Shown here: one piece after another, positions 34,410-44,307 of the stretch
How positions within the stretch are numbered: position 1 is the stretch's first letter
Layout of the letters: each line of letters starts with the position of its first letter
Assembly: GCA_028564925.1 (NCBI GenBank)
Contig: CM053030.1
Coordinates: forward strand, 409,081,738 to 409,145,737
Source of the DNA: Lithobates sylvaticus
Lineage: Eukaryota; Chordata; Amphibia; Anura; Ranidae
Direction of reading: 5' to 3'
DNA: 64,000 bases
The notes under the pieces: generated by a model
The model's input: only the letters and a program-made list of their open reading frames with translations
Told to the model about the DNA's origin: nothing
The model's database searches: none
Made by a program: the position numbers and the translations under genes

Positions 34410-36984
34410 AGATGGAGATGGAGAATTTCAAAAGAGCCAACTTCCCTAAGCTACGATCCTTGCTAGAAGATACTAAATGGGATATTAAATAAGGGTATTA
34501 ACCAGTGCATCCCAACGGGAAATACATTTAAAAGAGCTAAGAAAAGTTCTGGATGGCTTAACTTCAATGTAAAAATGCATATAAAAGCAAAGGAGAAGGC
34601 CTTCAAAAAATATAAGACTGAGGGACCATCATCAGCATTCCAACTTTACAAAGAATGCAACAAGAAGTGTAAGGGTGCAATCAGAGAGGCTAAGACAGAA
34701 CACAAAAGGCACATAGTGGAGGAGAGTAAAAAAAATCCCAAGAAATTCTTTAAGCACATAAATCGTAAGAAAGGGAGGTCAGATGATATTGGTCCCATAA
34801 AGAATGATGAAGGGAATCTGGTTACTAAGGATGGAGAGATGGCAAAGGTATTGAATTTATTCTTTACCTCAGTCTTCACAAGGGAATCCGGGGGTCTTTA
34901 GTAACCAAAACTGCCATGTTTATCCTCATGACACGTCACAGAAGGCCCCCTCATGAATAACAGAGGACTGAATTAGAAATAGACTTGAAAAGCTTAACAA
35001 TAATAAGTCATCGGGACCAGATGGCTTGCACCCAAGGGTCCTTAAGGAACTAATTTAGGATTAAGAAGTAATTGCCAGACCATTCTTCCTAACTTTTACG
35101 AACAGTCTACTGACTGGGATGGTACCAGCTGATTGGAGAAAAGCCAATGTAGCACCAATATTTAAAAAAGGCATAGATACATCCCTGGGAATTACAGACC
35201 AGTTAGCCTAACATCAGTAGCATGCAAGCTCTTGGAGGGGATGATAAGGGACTATATACAAGATTTTAGTAATGACAACCGTATCATTAGCAGTAATCAG
35301 CATGGATTCATGAAGAATCGTTCTTGCCAAATTAATCTATTAACCTTCTATGAGGAGGTGAGTTGCCATCTAGATAAAGGAAGGCCCATACGTGGTGTAA
35401 CTGGATTTTGCAAAAGCATTTGATACAGTTCCCCACAAATGTTTACTGTACAAAGTAAGGTCTGTTGGCATGGACCAAGGGTTAGTACATGGATTGAAAA
35501 CTGGCTACATGGGCGAGTTTAGAGGGTAGTGATAAATGGGGAATACTGAGAATGGTCCAGGGTTGAAAGTGGGGTCCTTCAGGGTTCTGTCCTGGGACCA
35601 ATCCTATTTAATTTATTCATAAACGACCTGGAGGATGGGATAAACAGCTCAATCTCAGTATTTGCAAACGATACTAAGCTATACAGGGCAATAACTTCTC
35701 TGCAGAATATGGAAACCTTGCAAGAAGATCTGAATAAATTAATAGGGTGGGCAACAACATGGCAAATGAGATTTAATGTAGAAAAATGTAAAATAATGCA
35801 TTTGGGTGGCAAAAATATGAATGCAATCTACTCACTGGGGGGAGAACCTCTGGGGGATTCAAGGATAGAAATGGACCTGGGGGTCCTAGTAGATGACAGG
35901 CTCAGCAATGGCATGCAATGCCAAGCTGCTGCAAGCAAAGCAAACAAAATATTGGCATGCATTAAAAAGGGGATTAACTTCAGAGAAAAAAATATAATTT
36001 TCCCACTCTACAAGACTCTGGTCCAGCCGCACCTGGAGTATGCCATCCAGTTCTAGGCACCAGTCCTCAGGAAGGATGTGCTGGAACTGGAGAGAGTCCA
36101 TAGAAGGGCAACAAAACTTATAAAGGGACTGGAGGACATTAGTTATGAGGAAAGGTTATGAGCACTGAGCTTGTTCTCTCTGTAGAAGAGACGCTTGAAA
36201 GGGGATATGATTTGACTGTACAAATACCGGACTGGTGACCCCACAATAGGGAGAACACTTTTCTGCGAAACAGAATTTAATAAGACATACGGCCATTCAC
36301 TAAAATTCGAAGAAAAAGAGGTTTAACCTTAAAGTGAATGTAAACCCTAGTTTTTAATTTTTTTTTGAATAACAAACATATCATACTTACCTCCACTTTA
36401 CAGCTCATTTTGCACAGAGTGGCCCCCGATTGTCCTCTTCTGGGGTCCCCTGTCGGCTCTCGTGACTCCTCCCCACATCAAATAACCCCCTAGGAGAAGT
36501 GCTCACCCAGGGGGTTACCTTGCAGGCATGCTCCCGAGTCCAGCATTTGCGTCCATAGACACAGATGCGGGCCTCGTCCCTGCCCCCGGCACCCGCGTCA
36601 TTGGATTTGATTGACAGTAGTGGGAGCCAATGGCTGCACTGCTATCAATCTATTCAATTAAAAGCCGGGACCCAATAAAGAGAGGGACAGCGCGTCTCCA
36701 TCAAGGGAAATATGGGGCTCAGGTAAGTAAAACGGTGGGAGGGGGGCTGGGGGGCCGGTCGCTGCCAGGTGTTTTTTTACCTTAATGCTTAGGACGCATT
36801 AAGGTGAAAAAACACAAGGGTTTACAACCCTTTTAAACTGCGTAGAGGGTTCTTTACTGTAAGAGCGGTAAGTATGTGGAATTCTCTTCCACAGGCAGTG
36901 GTCTCAGCAGGGAGCATCGATAATTTCAGAAAACTATTAGATAAGCACCTGAACGACCACAACATACAGGGATATACAATGTAA
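34410..36984 (+). pseudogene. CR1-like reverse transcriptase, broken
   Basis: Pieces in order: a basic linker region open at 34575-34901 (AKEKAFKKYKTEGPSSAF ... KKNPKKFFKHINRKKGRSDD); SSGPDGLHPRVLKEL near 35000-35050; VPADWRKANVAPIFKKG near 35120-35170; LLEGMIRDYIQDFSNDNRII (35232-35423); SGVLQGSVLGPILFNLFIND near 35570-35630; then SISVFANDTKL at the catalytic box, where the usual FADD reads FAND. The C-terminal part is open at 35709-36056 (LNKLIGWATTWQMRFNVEKC, DLGVLVDDRL, LVQPHLEYAIQF). After the MITE it resumes with RRGFFTVRAVSMWNSLPQAV and ends at 36984. Several stops and frame shifts plus the changed catalytic aspartate show it is dead. Confidence 0.85.
36329..36836. mobile_element. TTAA MITE (piggyBac-like) inside the CR1-like LINE
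   Basis: Termini TTAAAGTGAATGTAAACCCT and GGGTTTACAACCCTTTTAA. The LINE coding text (FNLKLRRGFF) reads through if the insert plus one TTAA is removed, which confirms both ends and the 4-bp target duplication. It is non-coding, with a GC-rich middle. Confidence 0.85.
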
Positions 36985-37136
36985 TATTGACATAAAAGCA
37001 AACACATAGGTTGGACTTGATGGACTTGTGTCTTTTTTTCAACCTTGCCTACTATGTAACTATGTAACTATAAGTGTTTTGCAACCTGGATGCTGCTATG
37101 GGGTTGGCCTCTGATCCAGAGCAGGTGACACAAAGG

Positions 37137-38840
37137 CAGTGGTGTAACTAGAACCTTCAGGGCCCCGGTGCAAGAAACCATGAAGGGCCCCCCTGAACCC
37201 CAGCCGAGGCCCTTCCCTCCGAGTCCGGTGGTGGAACTCCAGGGCTCGGTCACAGGTACGACTTTTGTGAGCCCTGTAGTTCCACCACTGGTATCAGCAG
37301 TTTTTTTTTATTATTTTTTACAATTTTTTAGGAGTCCTGTTGGGGGACTTTGGTAAGATATCAGAGGTCTAAACAGACCTATGATGTTACACCTTTGAGA
37401 CAGAGAAGGAAGAAGGGAAAGGGAAATTGGGTCCTTGTCCTCAGGTAAGAAGGGGTCCTTGTCCCCAAGGGAAATGGGGTCCCTGTCCTATGGGGAGAAG
37501 TGGGTCCTGTCCCCAGGGAAGATGGGGTCCCTGTCCCCATGTGAGAAGGGGTTCCTGCCCCCAAGGAAAATGGGGTCCCTGTCCTCTGTGGAGAAGTGGG
37601 CCCAGTTCCCAGGGAAGATGGGGTCCCCATTGGGGATGGGGTCCCTGTCCTCAGGTCAGAAGGGGTCCCTGTCCTCAGGTCAGAAGGGGTCCCTGTCCTC
37701 AGGTCAGAAGGGGTCTCTGTCCTCAGGTCAGAATGGGTCCCTGTCCCCATGGAAAACAGGGTCCCTGTCCCCATGGAAAATAGGGTCCCTGTCCCCATGG
37801 AAAATAGGGTCCCTGTCCTAACGGGAAATTAGGTCCCTGTCCTCACGGGAAATTAGGTCCCTGTCCTCACGGGAAATTAGGTCCTTGTCCCCAAGGGAAA
37901 TGGGGTCCCTGTCCTCTGGGGAGAAGTGGGTCCTGTCCCCAGGGAAGATGGGGTCCCTGTCCCCATGTGAGAAGGGGTTCCTGCCCCCAAGGGAAATGGG
38001 GTCCCTGTCCTCTGTGGAGAAGTGGGCCCAGTTCCCAGGGAAGATGGGGTCCCCATTGGGGATGGGGTCCCTGTCCTCAGGTCAGAAGGGGTCCCTGTCC
38101 TCAGGTCAGAAGGGGTCCCTGTCCTCAGGTCAGAAGGGGTCTCTGTCCTCAGGTCAGAAGGGGTCCCTGTCCCCATGGAAAACAGGGTCCCTGTCCCCAT
38201 GGAAAATAGGGTCCCTGTCCCCATGGAAAATAGGGTCCCTGTCCTAACGGGAAATTAGGTCCCTGTCCTCTGGGGAGAAGTTGGTTCTGTCCCCAGAGGA
38301 GATGGGGTCCCTGTCCTTTAGGGAGAACTGAGCCCTGTCCCCAGGGGAGATGGGGACATATCTCCCAGAAAGACCTGTCAACATCTGTGTATGACGGGGA
38401 GGAGGGGGGGGGGTGCTGGCAGACAAGCCTGCGGTGTCCTTTGGGGAGCCGGTTCTCATAGGGCTGCACTGCATCTGTGTGCTTAAAGTTTGTTTGCCTG
38501 GGAGAAGCATGCAGTGCAGTGTGAGCCGGACTCAGGGGGCGGGACTCTGGCTGGGGAGGACAGACACCGGACTGAGCAGCACTGCATGGAGCAGGAGAGG
38601 GGGACCCGGAGGAGTGGAAGAGGACACAGGTTGTGTGGGGAATGCACAACTAAAGAGCAGCCAGTGCGGTAGTCAAGCATGGAGCTCTGCTAGTCACCCC
38701 CCACCTTCAGCCACCCGTGCGCCCGGTCCCTAACCGCCTATGCTGCCACCGGCCATATGTAGAGGGGGCCGCATGGGCCCCTTGCAGCACAGGGCCCGGT
38801 TGCACTCGTGACTGCTGCACCCCCTATAGTTACGCCCCTG
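37137..38840. mobile_element. Non-autonomous hAT with internal minisatellite
   Basis: CACAAAGG at 37129-37136 is repeated at 38841-38848, an 8-bp target duplication typical of hAT elements. The ends are CAGTGGTGTAACTA and the near-inverse TAGTTACGCCCCTG. No transposase is present. Most of the interior is a G/C-rich minisatellite. Confidence 0.85.
37427..38360. repeat. Minisatellite with 426-bp higher-order period
   Basis: Units of about 23-25 bp on the theme GGTCCCTGTCCTCAGGTCAG repeat for over 900 bp. A block starting at 37455 (GTCCTTGTCCCCAAGG) recurs at 37881, so a 426-bp set of units was itself duplicated. Long open frames in all phases here are by-products of the repeat. Confidence 0.9.
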
Positions 38841-38959
38841 CACAAAGGGCTGCCCCCAGCATTCAGGATAGGATGGAAGTCCTCCTCCTCCAAACCCACT
38901 CTTTAATCCTCTGCCACATAGCTGGAGCCAAAAGGTACAGTTCTGACATAAATACGTGA

Positions 38960-39305
38960 TTCGGGGATCTGTGGTGAGGGGAGTGTGTGATTGGGGGACT
39001 CTGTTATATAGGGACTGTGTGATAGGTGGGCTCTGACGTGATGAGAAGACTCTGATAGATGGGAGCCTCTGACGTGAAGGCGGGACTCTGATATAATGGG
39101 GGACCCCTGGCCTGATAGGGGCCTCCGACATGGGGGACTGTGATGTGAAGGGGGCTCTGATGTGATGGGAGGACCTCTGATGTGAAGGGGGGCTCTGATG
39201 TGATGGGAGGACCTCTGATGTGAAGGGGGGCTTCTGATGTGATGGGAGGACCTCTGATGTGATGGGAGGACCTCTGATGTGAAGGGGGGCTTCTGATGTG
39301 AAGGT
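38960..39305. repeat. Degenerate minisatellite, about 20-bp units
   Basis: Repeats on the theme CTCTGATGTGATGGGAGGAC and CTTCTGATGTGAAGGGGGG. The units are poorly aligned on the left and better conserved on the right. It lies outside the hAT and is a separate array. Confidence 0.75.
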
Positions 39306-39675
39306 AATTTCATCCAAGTGGTGGTGTGCATCGCTCCAGGCTCAGGGTTCCCATCAATAAGCAACATTTACCTTTTTAGATGGGGTACTTTTACAAGGTG
39401 CTGAAAAAGGTTGAGAAATGCTGAGATGGAGCTTACCCAATACTGGGCCATTGTTAACGGGCAAAGCACTGACAGGCCCAGGTAGCGTTAGCCCAGGAAG
39501 TTTTGAGGGCTGTTGCAGGTATGTGCAGGAATCTCTAGGAACATGCCCTTTATACCTACAACAGTTTGCCCCCCTTTGTGCAGTGGAAGGGATCCTGTAA
39601 GCAGGCCAATATTAGTCCAGGTTTAATCATATTATTTGTCAATGGAAAACAAGTGTTGATAATTAGACTGAGAAT
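39306..39675. other. Interval without a recognised gene
   Basis: No named repeat or gene. The frame at 39418-39600 is unremarkable. Confidence 0.3.
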
Positions 39676-39848
39676 GGGATTTATAAAAACGTGTGCACCC
39701 AGGATCTGGTGCAGCTCTGCATAATAACCAATCAGCTTCTAGGTTTTATTGTCAAAGTTCAATTGAACAAGCTGATGTTAGAAGCTGATTGGATACTATA
39801 CACAGCTGCACCAAATTCTGAAAGCACCAGTTTTAGTAAATCTCCCCC
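39676..39848. mobile_element. Short palindromic MITE (CCAATCAGCTTCTA type)
   Basis: A near-palindrome. The left arm contains CTGGTGCAGCTCTGCATA and CCAATCAGCTTCTA. The right arm contains TAGAAGCTGATTGG and CAGCTGCACCAAATTCTG. The outer edges are GGGATTTATAAAA and TTTTAGTAAATCTCCCC. It is non-coding. Confidence 0.7.
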
Positions 39849-40353
39849 TGATAGCCCTGATGTGTCTATTTAAAGCCAGTATTAGGAAGAATTCACAATG
39901 TTTTGATCAGAGAAGAAAACCTTTTTGTTTTCATAGAAGGCATGTTTATCTTAAATCACATGCTCAGCTTCCTGTTTCATGCACACCCAGTCTTAGACCT
40001 ATTTTTATTGCAGCTGCGACTTTTTTGGCTTTTTTTTTTTAAACCAGAGTGAAAATATAGTTATAAATAAAGCACACAGCCCCAGTAATTATTTCTGTTC
40101 ACGACAGAAAAAATTATTTCCAACATTCTTATAACAGAGGCTCAAATTATGATGGCTTCTTCACGTAGACCAGTTGCTCACATGGAAAAGTTATTCGGTC
40201 TCCTAATGTGATAATCAGTCTGGGCATACACCGTCTATAGCTGATTAGGCTGATTTCAGATTGAATGGCCATGATGGCTGGTGCTATTCATGTGAAAAAA
40301 AATCTTCTATTGTCTCCTACATGGTACAGCTAAACATATTTGTCAGATCTGGC
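39849..40353. other. Interval without a recognised gene
   Basis: AT-rich flank; no feature recognised. Confidence 0.3.
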
Positions 40354-40564
40354 CATCACTTTAAATAGAGATTTTTGAATAAGGAAAAGGAAAGGGATTT
40401 TTATGGTGTCACAAATACAGAAATATTTTTATAAAAACATCTTTGTTAGAATCCAAAGTTTTAAAAGAAATGAGGGGACAACAAATGTTGACCACATTTC
40501 ATAAAAATGATTGTATATACAAATAACACACACAAAGTAGCTACTATATCACCTGTAATGCTTG

Positions 40565-40610
40565 TTGCACAACATATTTCGCTTTTCAGCTTCTTCAGGA
40601 GCTATAAAGA
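40565..40610 (-). ncRNA. Decayed hammerhead-like motif (inverted copy)
   Basis: On the minus strand GCUC-CUGAAGA-AGCUGAAAAGC-GAAA matches the right-arm motif, but the stem III/cleavage part reads UAUGUUG and the pairing partner of GCUC has changed to GUGC. Probably inactive. Confidence 0.5.
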
Positions 40611-41351
40611 ATATGTACTGTAGCTACAGAAAAACAAATATAATCAATATCAAAGTAGAAACAACAGAAATTCAAAAGCTCACGAACATTTATTATAACT
40701 TATTTATAATTTTAAATAAACAAATATGTTACCAGATATAAGTCCAACAAATACATCACCATAAATGGTATATTTGATTAATATCCATGAGGGTCTGAGT
40801 ATTACACAGAAGGGAACACATCAGAGAGTAAAAGACACTCACCATGTGTATAAAGTGTAATCAGGCTAAAGTACACTGCTGAGGTTCAAAAACTGATGTA
40901 GAAAGGAGTACCAATACCAGTGGCGACAATTGATCGCAGGAGAAGCACAAAACCGGTGGTGCTGTAAAAATGTCAAAATATATGTATATATATATATATA
41001 TATATATAAAAGTACATATTCACGTCATATACTATGTGGAAAAAGATATATCAAAGGCAAGTAAAGGCCACACTCATTTAAATAGGCAGGCCTTCATTTA
41101 CCTTAGATCTTTTTCAAATAGTTTGTCCACAAGATGTAAAAGACAGCAAAGAACCGATCCTAAGATGGCTCTTGAAGGGTGATCAAAATAGTTATCATAA
41201 AGCAATGATGATCAAAGACAGTCCGGATAAAGAGCATCCACCATCGTAGCCACAAAGATCTAGTAGCAAGCAAAAGTCATGACAATATTAGTTGCACAAA
41301 GCAAGTGCGGGCCTAAAAAGCACATTGTGACCAAGCCCAAATGAATATCTT

Positions 41352-41782
41352 TAAAGCCCCATACACACGCTCGGATTATCCGAGGACCAGGTCCGTCGGA
41401 TCATGTCCGTCGTACTTTGTCCGATGTTGGTTTTGCGTACACACGGTCGGACAAAGTTGTCGGAAAATCCGATCATTCTGAACGTGGTGACGTTTGTTGC
41501 CTACGACGGGACTACGTAGAGGCTAGTAGCCAATAGCTTTGGTCTTGTAATGTGATCTGAGCATGCGTAGCACTTTGTCCGTCGGACAACGCTACACATG
41601 ATCGGATTTGGTGTGATCGGACCATGTTGTCAAAAAATCTATCCAGCAGGAGATAGGACTTTGTCCGTCGGACAATCCGACGTACACTGTCCGATGGTGC
41701 ATACACACGGTCGGATTTTTCAACAACATTGTCCGATCGGACAGAATCCATGCGATAATCCGAGCGTGTGTATGGGGCTTTA
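41352..41782. mobile_element. MITE with TAAAGCCCCATACACACG termini
   Basis: Long inverted repeats: TAAAGCCCCATACACACGCT at the left, its reverse complement at the right, extending through CGGATTATC. The interior is rich in TCCGTCGGA and GTCCGATCGGAC motifs. It is non-coding and lies inside the inverted-arm element, so it inserted later or travelled with it. The target duplication is TA or ambiguous. Confidence 0.85.
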
Positions 41783-42324
41783 CACTCAGCACTTGAATAG
41801 GGATATAGAAATGGCAACCTCCTCCAGCTCAAAGCAGGCACTGTGGCCGATGACGTCATACACAAGTGCAGCGACCCCCCGCTGCCATCTTGGAAGATCC
41901 ATACAGAAAACAGGACGTCCCCCAGATGGGGAGGGTCAGCCATAAAGCTGCCCATGGCCTGTGGGAGGGGAGGAGGGCAGGATGACAACAGCCCAGACAA
42001 CAACTCCCTCACCAGGGCTAGAACCAATGGGGAAATTCACCACACAGGCACGATGGGCAATGGTGCTCACCTCTGACAGAAATGAGGTCACACTAGGCAC
42101 CACACTCAATCTGCAAGGGGATGCTGTTGTCATCCCACCCTATTCCCCTCCCAATACTCAAATATACCCTTTATGGTGATGTATTTGTTGGACTTATATC
42201 TGGTAACATATAGGTTTATATAAAGTTATGTGTACTCATTAACAAATGTTCATAAGCTTTTCAATTTCTGTTGTTTCTTTGATATGGATTATATTTGTTT
42301 TTCTGTAGCTACATATGTTTTATA

Positions 42325-42360
42325 GCTCCTGAAGAAGCTGAAAAGCGAAACATGTCGAGC
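42325..42360 (+). ncRNA. Hammerhead-like ribozyme, CUGAAGA variant
   Basis: Stem I GCUC pairs with GAGC. The core is CUGAAGA (allowed at N7), followed by an unpaired A, a 3-bp stem II GCU-GAAA-AGC, GAAA, short stem III AC..GU and cleavage triplet GUC. It has the same stem I and cleavage end as the array ribozymes. The short stem II and extra A make activity doubtful. Confidence 0.55.
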
Positions 42361-42683
42361 AACAAGCATTACAAGTGATATAGTAGATTCATTGTGAGTA
42401 TTATTTGTATATACAATCATTATTATGAAATGTGGGCAACATTTGTTGTCCCCTCATTTCTTTTAAAACTTTGGATTCTAATAAAGATGTTTTCATAAAA
42501 ATATGGCAAATGGCAATATTTGTGGCACCAAAAAAAATCCCTTTCCTTTTCCTTATTCAAAAAATTTGGGTTGAAGGTGCCTTTGATCCATGATTGTGTG
42601 TGACATATCCAGAGTACATCACTTTAAATAGCCATATCTCCTTCAGATTAGCCTGACCTCAGCCAAGAATAAAAAAGTATTTT

Positions 42684-43005
42684 TGAGGATTTTTAAAATT
42701 GAGTACTGTCCGTGATACTTTTTTTTATTTGCACTAACATATAATTTTTCATGGACAAGCTTTCGGGGTGTGTCCCCTTCTTCAAGGTCTAAGAGTACTG
42801 CTTAGACCTTGAAGAAGGGGACACACCCCGAAAGCTCGTCCGAGTACTGCTTAGACCTTGAAGAAGGGGACACACCCCGAAAGCTCGTCCATGAAAAATT
42901 ATATGTTAGTGCAATTAAAAAAAGTATCAAGGACAGTACTCAATTTTCTCTGTCACAATTGCACTAATACGGCTACAATCACTTCAAGTATGAGGATTTT
43001 TAAAA
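42684..43005 (+). mobile_element. Small inverted-arm element, 15-bp duplication
   Basis: TGAGGATTTTTAAAA is repeated exactly at 42684-42698 and 42991-43005. The 292-bp insert (42699-42990) is mostly a palindrome: AATTGAGTACTGTCC at the left against GGACAGTACTCAATT at the right. GAAGAAGGGGACACACCCCG is present once inverted and twice direct, with the last about 50-bp direct block tandemly repeated. About 35 bp at the right lie beyond the palindrome. The core UUGAAGA, stem GGGG-ACACA-CCCC, GAAA is a hammerhead relic. Confidence 0.7.
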
Positions 43006-43360
43006 ATTCACATTGATGTAAACAGCTTACCATAACTAAACAAGCTTGTAAATCTTTGTAAAAAATGTCAAAAACCTTGTTTCTATGTAATATAGCAAAA
43101 AATATTCACGCTGTATCAACAAAGCTATTCAAAATCTTCTTTGTTGCTGCTAGCAAAATATCAAGATACCATATATATATACATTGAAAGAAACAAAATG
43201 CAGCACTACACAGTAGTTATAAATCACATACAACTATATACATAATTCAATGTGGAACCTAGTTGTTAGCTATGCAAAAATCCAGCCCAAAATATTAAAG
43301 TGCAGGGCTAATTGTTTATTACATATTCTGGCTTTTAATCCTGCTTTGTATTGTTATTTA
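43006..43360. other. Interval without a recognised gene
   Basis: AT-rich; no feature recognised. Confidence 0.3.
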
Positions 43361-43638
43361 GGGGTTGATTTACTAAAAGCAAATAGACTATACACTTTGC
43401 AAAGTGCAGTTACCCCCTGCAAGTGCAGTTGCTCCAGAGCTTAGTAAATGAGGTAAGGCTTCACTTTGCAAAGAATACCCAATCGCGGGCAAAGGAAAAT
43501 AAAATAAAAAAATGAATTTTTGCTTGCACATGCTTGGATGATGGAAGTTAGCAGAGCTTCTGCTCATTTACTAAGCTCTGAAGCATCTGCACTTACAGAG
43601 TTCAACTCGGTCTTTTTGCCTTTAGTAAATCAACCTCA
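43361..43638. mobile_element. MITE with GGTTGATTTACTAAAAGC termini
   Basis: The left end GGTTGATTTACTAAAAGCAA is mirrored by TTGCCTTTAGTAAATCAACC at the right. Inner motifs are CACTTTGCAAAGTGCAG and GCTTGCACATGCTTGGATGA. Related copies lie at 51741-52027 and, decayed, at about 52260-52482. Confidence 0.85.
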
Positions 43639-43816
43639 TAGTGTTTATGCTTTACTGTTGCTTTTTCCTGTGCAGACAATACACACATTCATTTTGCTGT
43701 AGTTATTTCAGATGCTGAGTAAGTTCAATCATAATTGGGAGAATTTTCTTACACAGTCGCCACATGCATCCACCTGAAACCCACAGAAATTCCATTTATG
43801 CTCAATATTTTTTTTT

Positions 43817-43831
43817 TTTCTTAAAGATTTT
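43817..43831. repeat. Target duplication of the Penelope-type element, left
   Basis: TTTCTTAAAGATTTT, repeated exactly at 50331-50345. Confidence 0.75.
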
Positions 43832-44069
43832 TTGAAGGGTGAGCTGATCTATGACACTCTAGCAGCCACGGGATGGGACTCCACTTCGGACAATAGTCTG
43901 GCAATTCACCATACACATAAAGACAGTTCAGTGCCTTTAAACCAGGGCGGACATGGACGCAACAAGAAAGGGTGAAAAAAAGAAAGGAAAACGAGGAGAG
44001 GAGAAAAAAGACATAAAAGAGCCCAATGGAAAACGTTACCTACTACGGGGTCGGAAACAACAGAAAACG

Positions 44070-44260
44070 TAAATGTCATTAATTTGTCAGCACGTCCTCT
44101 ATCCAACACAGATGTCTCACTTTTATCTAGAGGCTTGAACTTTTGTCCTTCAAACCACTTTAACCTATTCGGCACCATCACTGATGTTAACAGACTTGAC
44201 GTTACAGAAACACTACTTCACTGATCGTGGGGACAGTCAACCTACTCCATCCCTAGATCT
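44070..44260 (+). pseudogene. Penelope-type N-terminal fragment
   Basis: The text VINLSARPLSNTDVSLLSRG followed by LNFCPSNHFNLF is the conserved 'LS..L...E..LLSKGL.FCP' block that precedes the reverse transcriptase in Neptune-type elements. The Tc1 at 44308 separates it from the rest. Confidence 0.7.
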
Positions 44261-44307
44261 ACCGTCAGCTGGTGAGTCAATCTCTTCTCCAAAATCTTTC
44301 ATAGATG

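Larger units (their letters stand above)
34400..37072 (+). mobile_element. CR1-like LINE, degenerate, split by a MITE
   Basis: The element runs from about 34400 (N-terminal text EMENFKRANFPKLRSLLED) to a 3' end with the tandem ACTATGTA/ACTATGTAA octamers at 37051-37070. A short terminal microsatellite after ACTTGATGGACTTGTGTC is characteristic of CR1-type frog LINEs. The start is obscured by the gap and unassigned sequence after 34206. A 508-bp MITE (36329-36836) interrupts the last part of the coding region. Confidence 0.85.
40354..42631 (+). mobile_element. Inverted-arm hammerhead retroelement, 15-bp duplication
   Basis: The exact repeat CATCACTTTAAATAG lies at 40354-40368 and 42617-42631; the insert is 40369-42616. 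The left arm (about 40371-40790) is an inverted, shortened copy of the right arm (about 42170-42566), and the right arm has about 50 bp extra at its end. The right arm carries a hammerhead-like motif on the plus strand, then CTAATAAAGATG near 42480, then the 3' end. The middle holds non-coding DNA, a TA microsatellite (40978-41008) and a MITE (41352-41782). No coding region is seen. A 3' full arm plus a 5' inverted truncated copy is known for Penelope-type insertions. Confidence 0.75.

Noticed and set aside
37379-38258. Long proline/serine/glycine-rich frames on both strands
   Set aside because: Open in several phases at once because of the minisatellite period; no start context or homology.
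41352-41782. Cruciform regulatory site
   Set aside because: The long inverted repeats are simply MITE termini.
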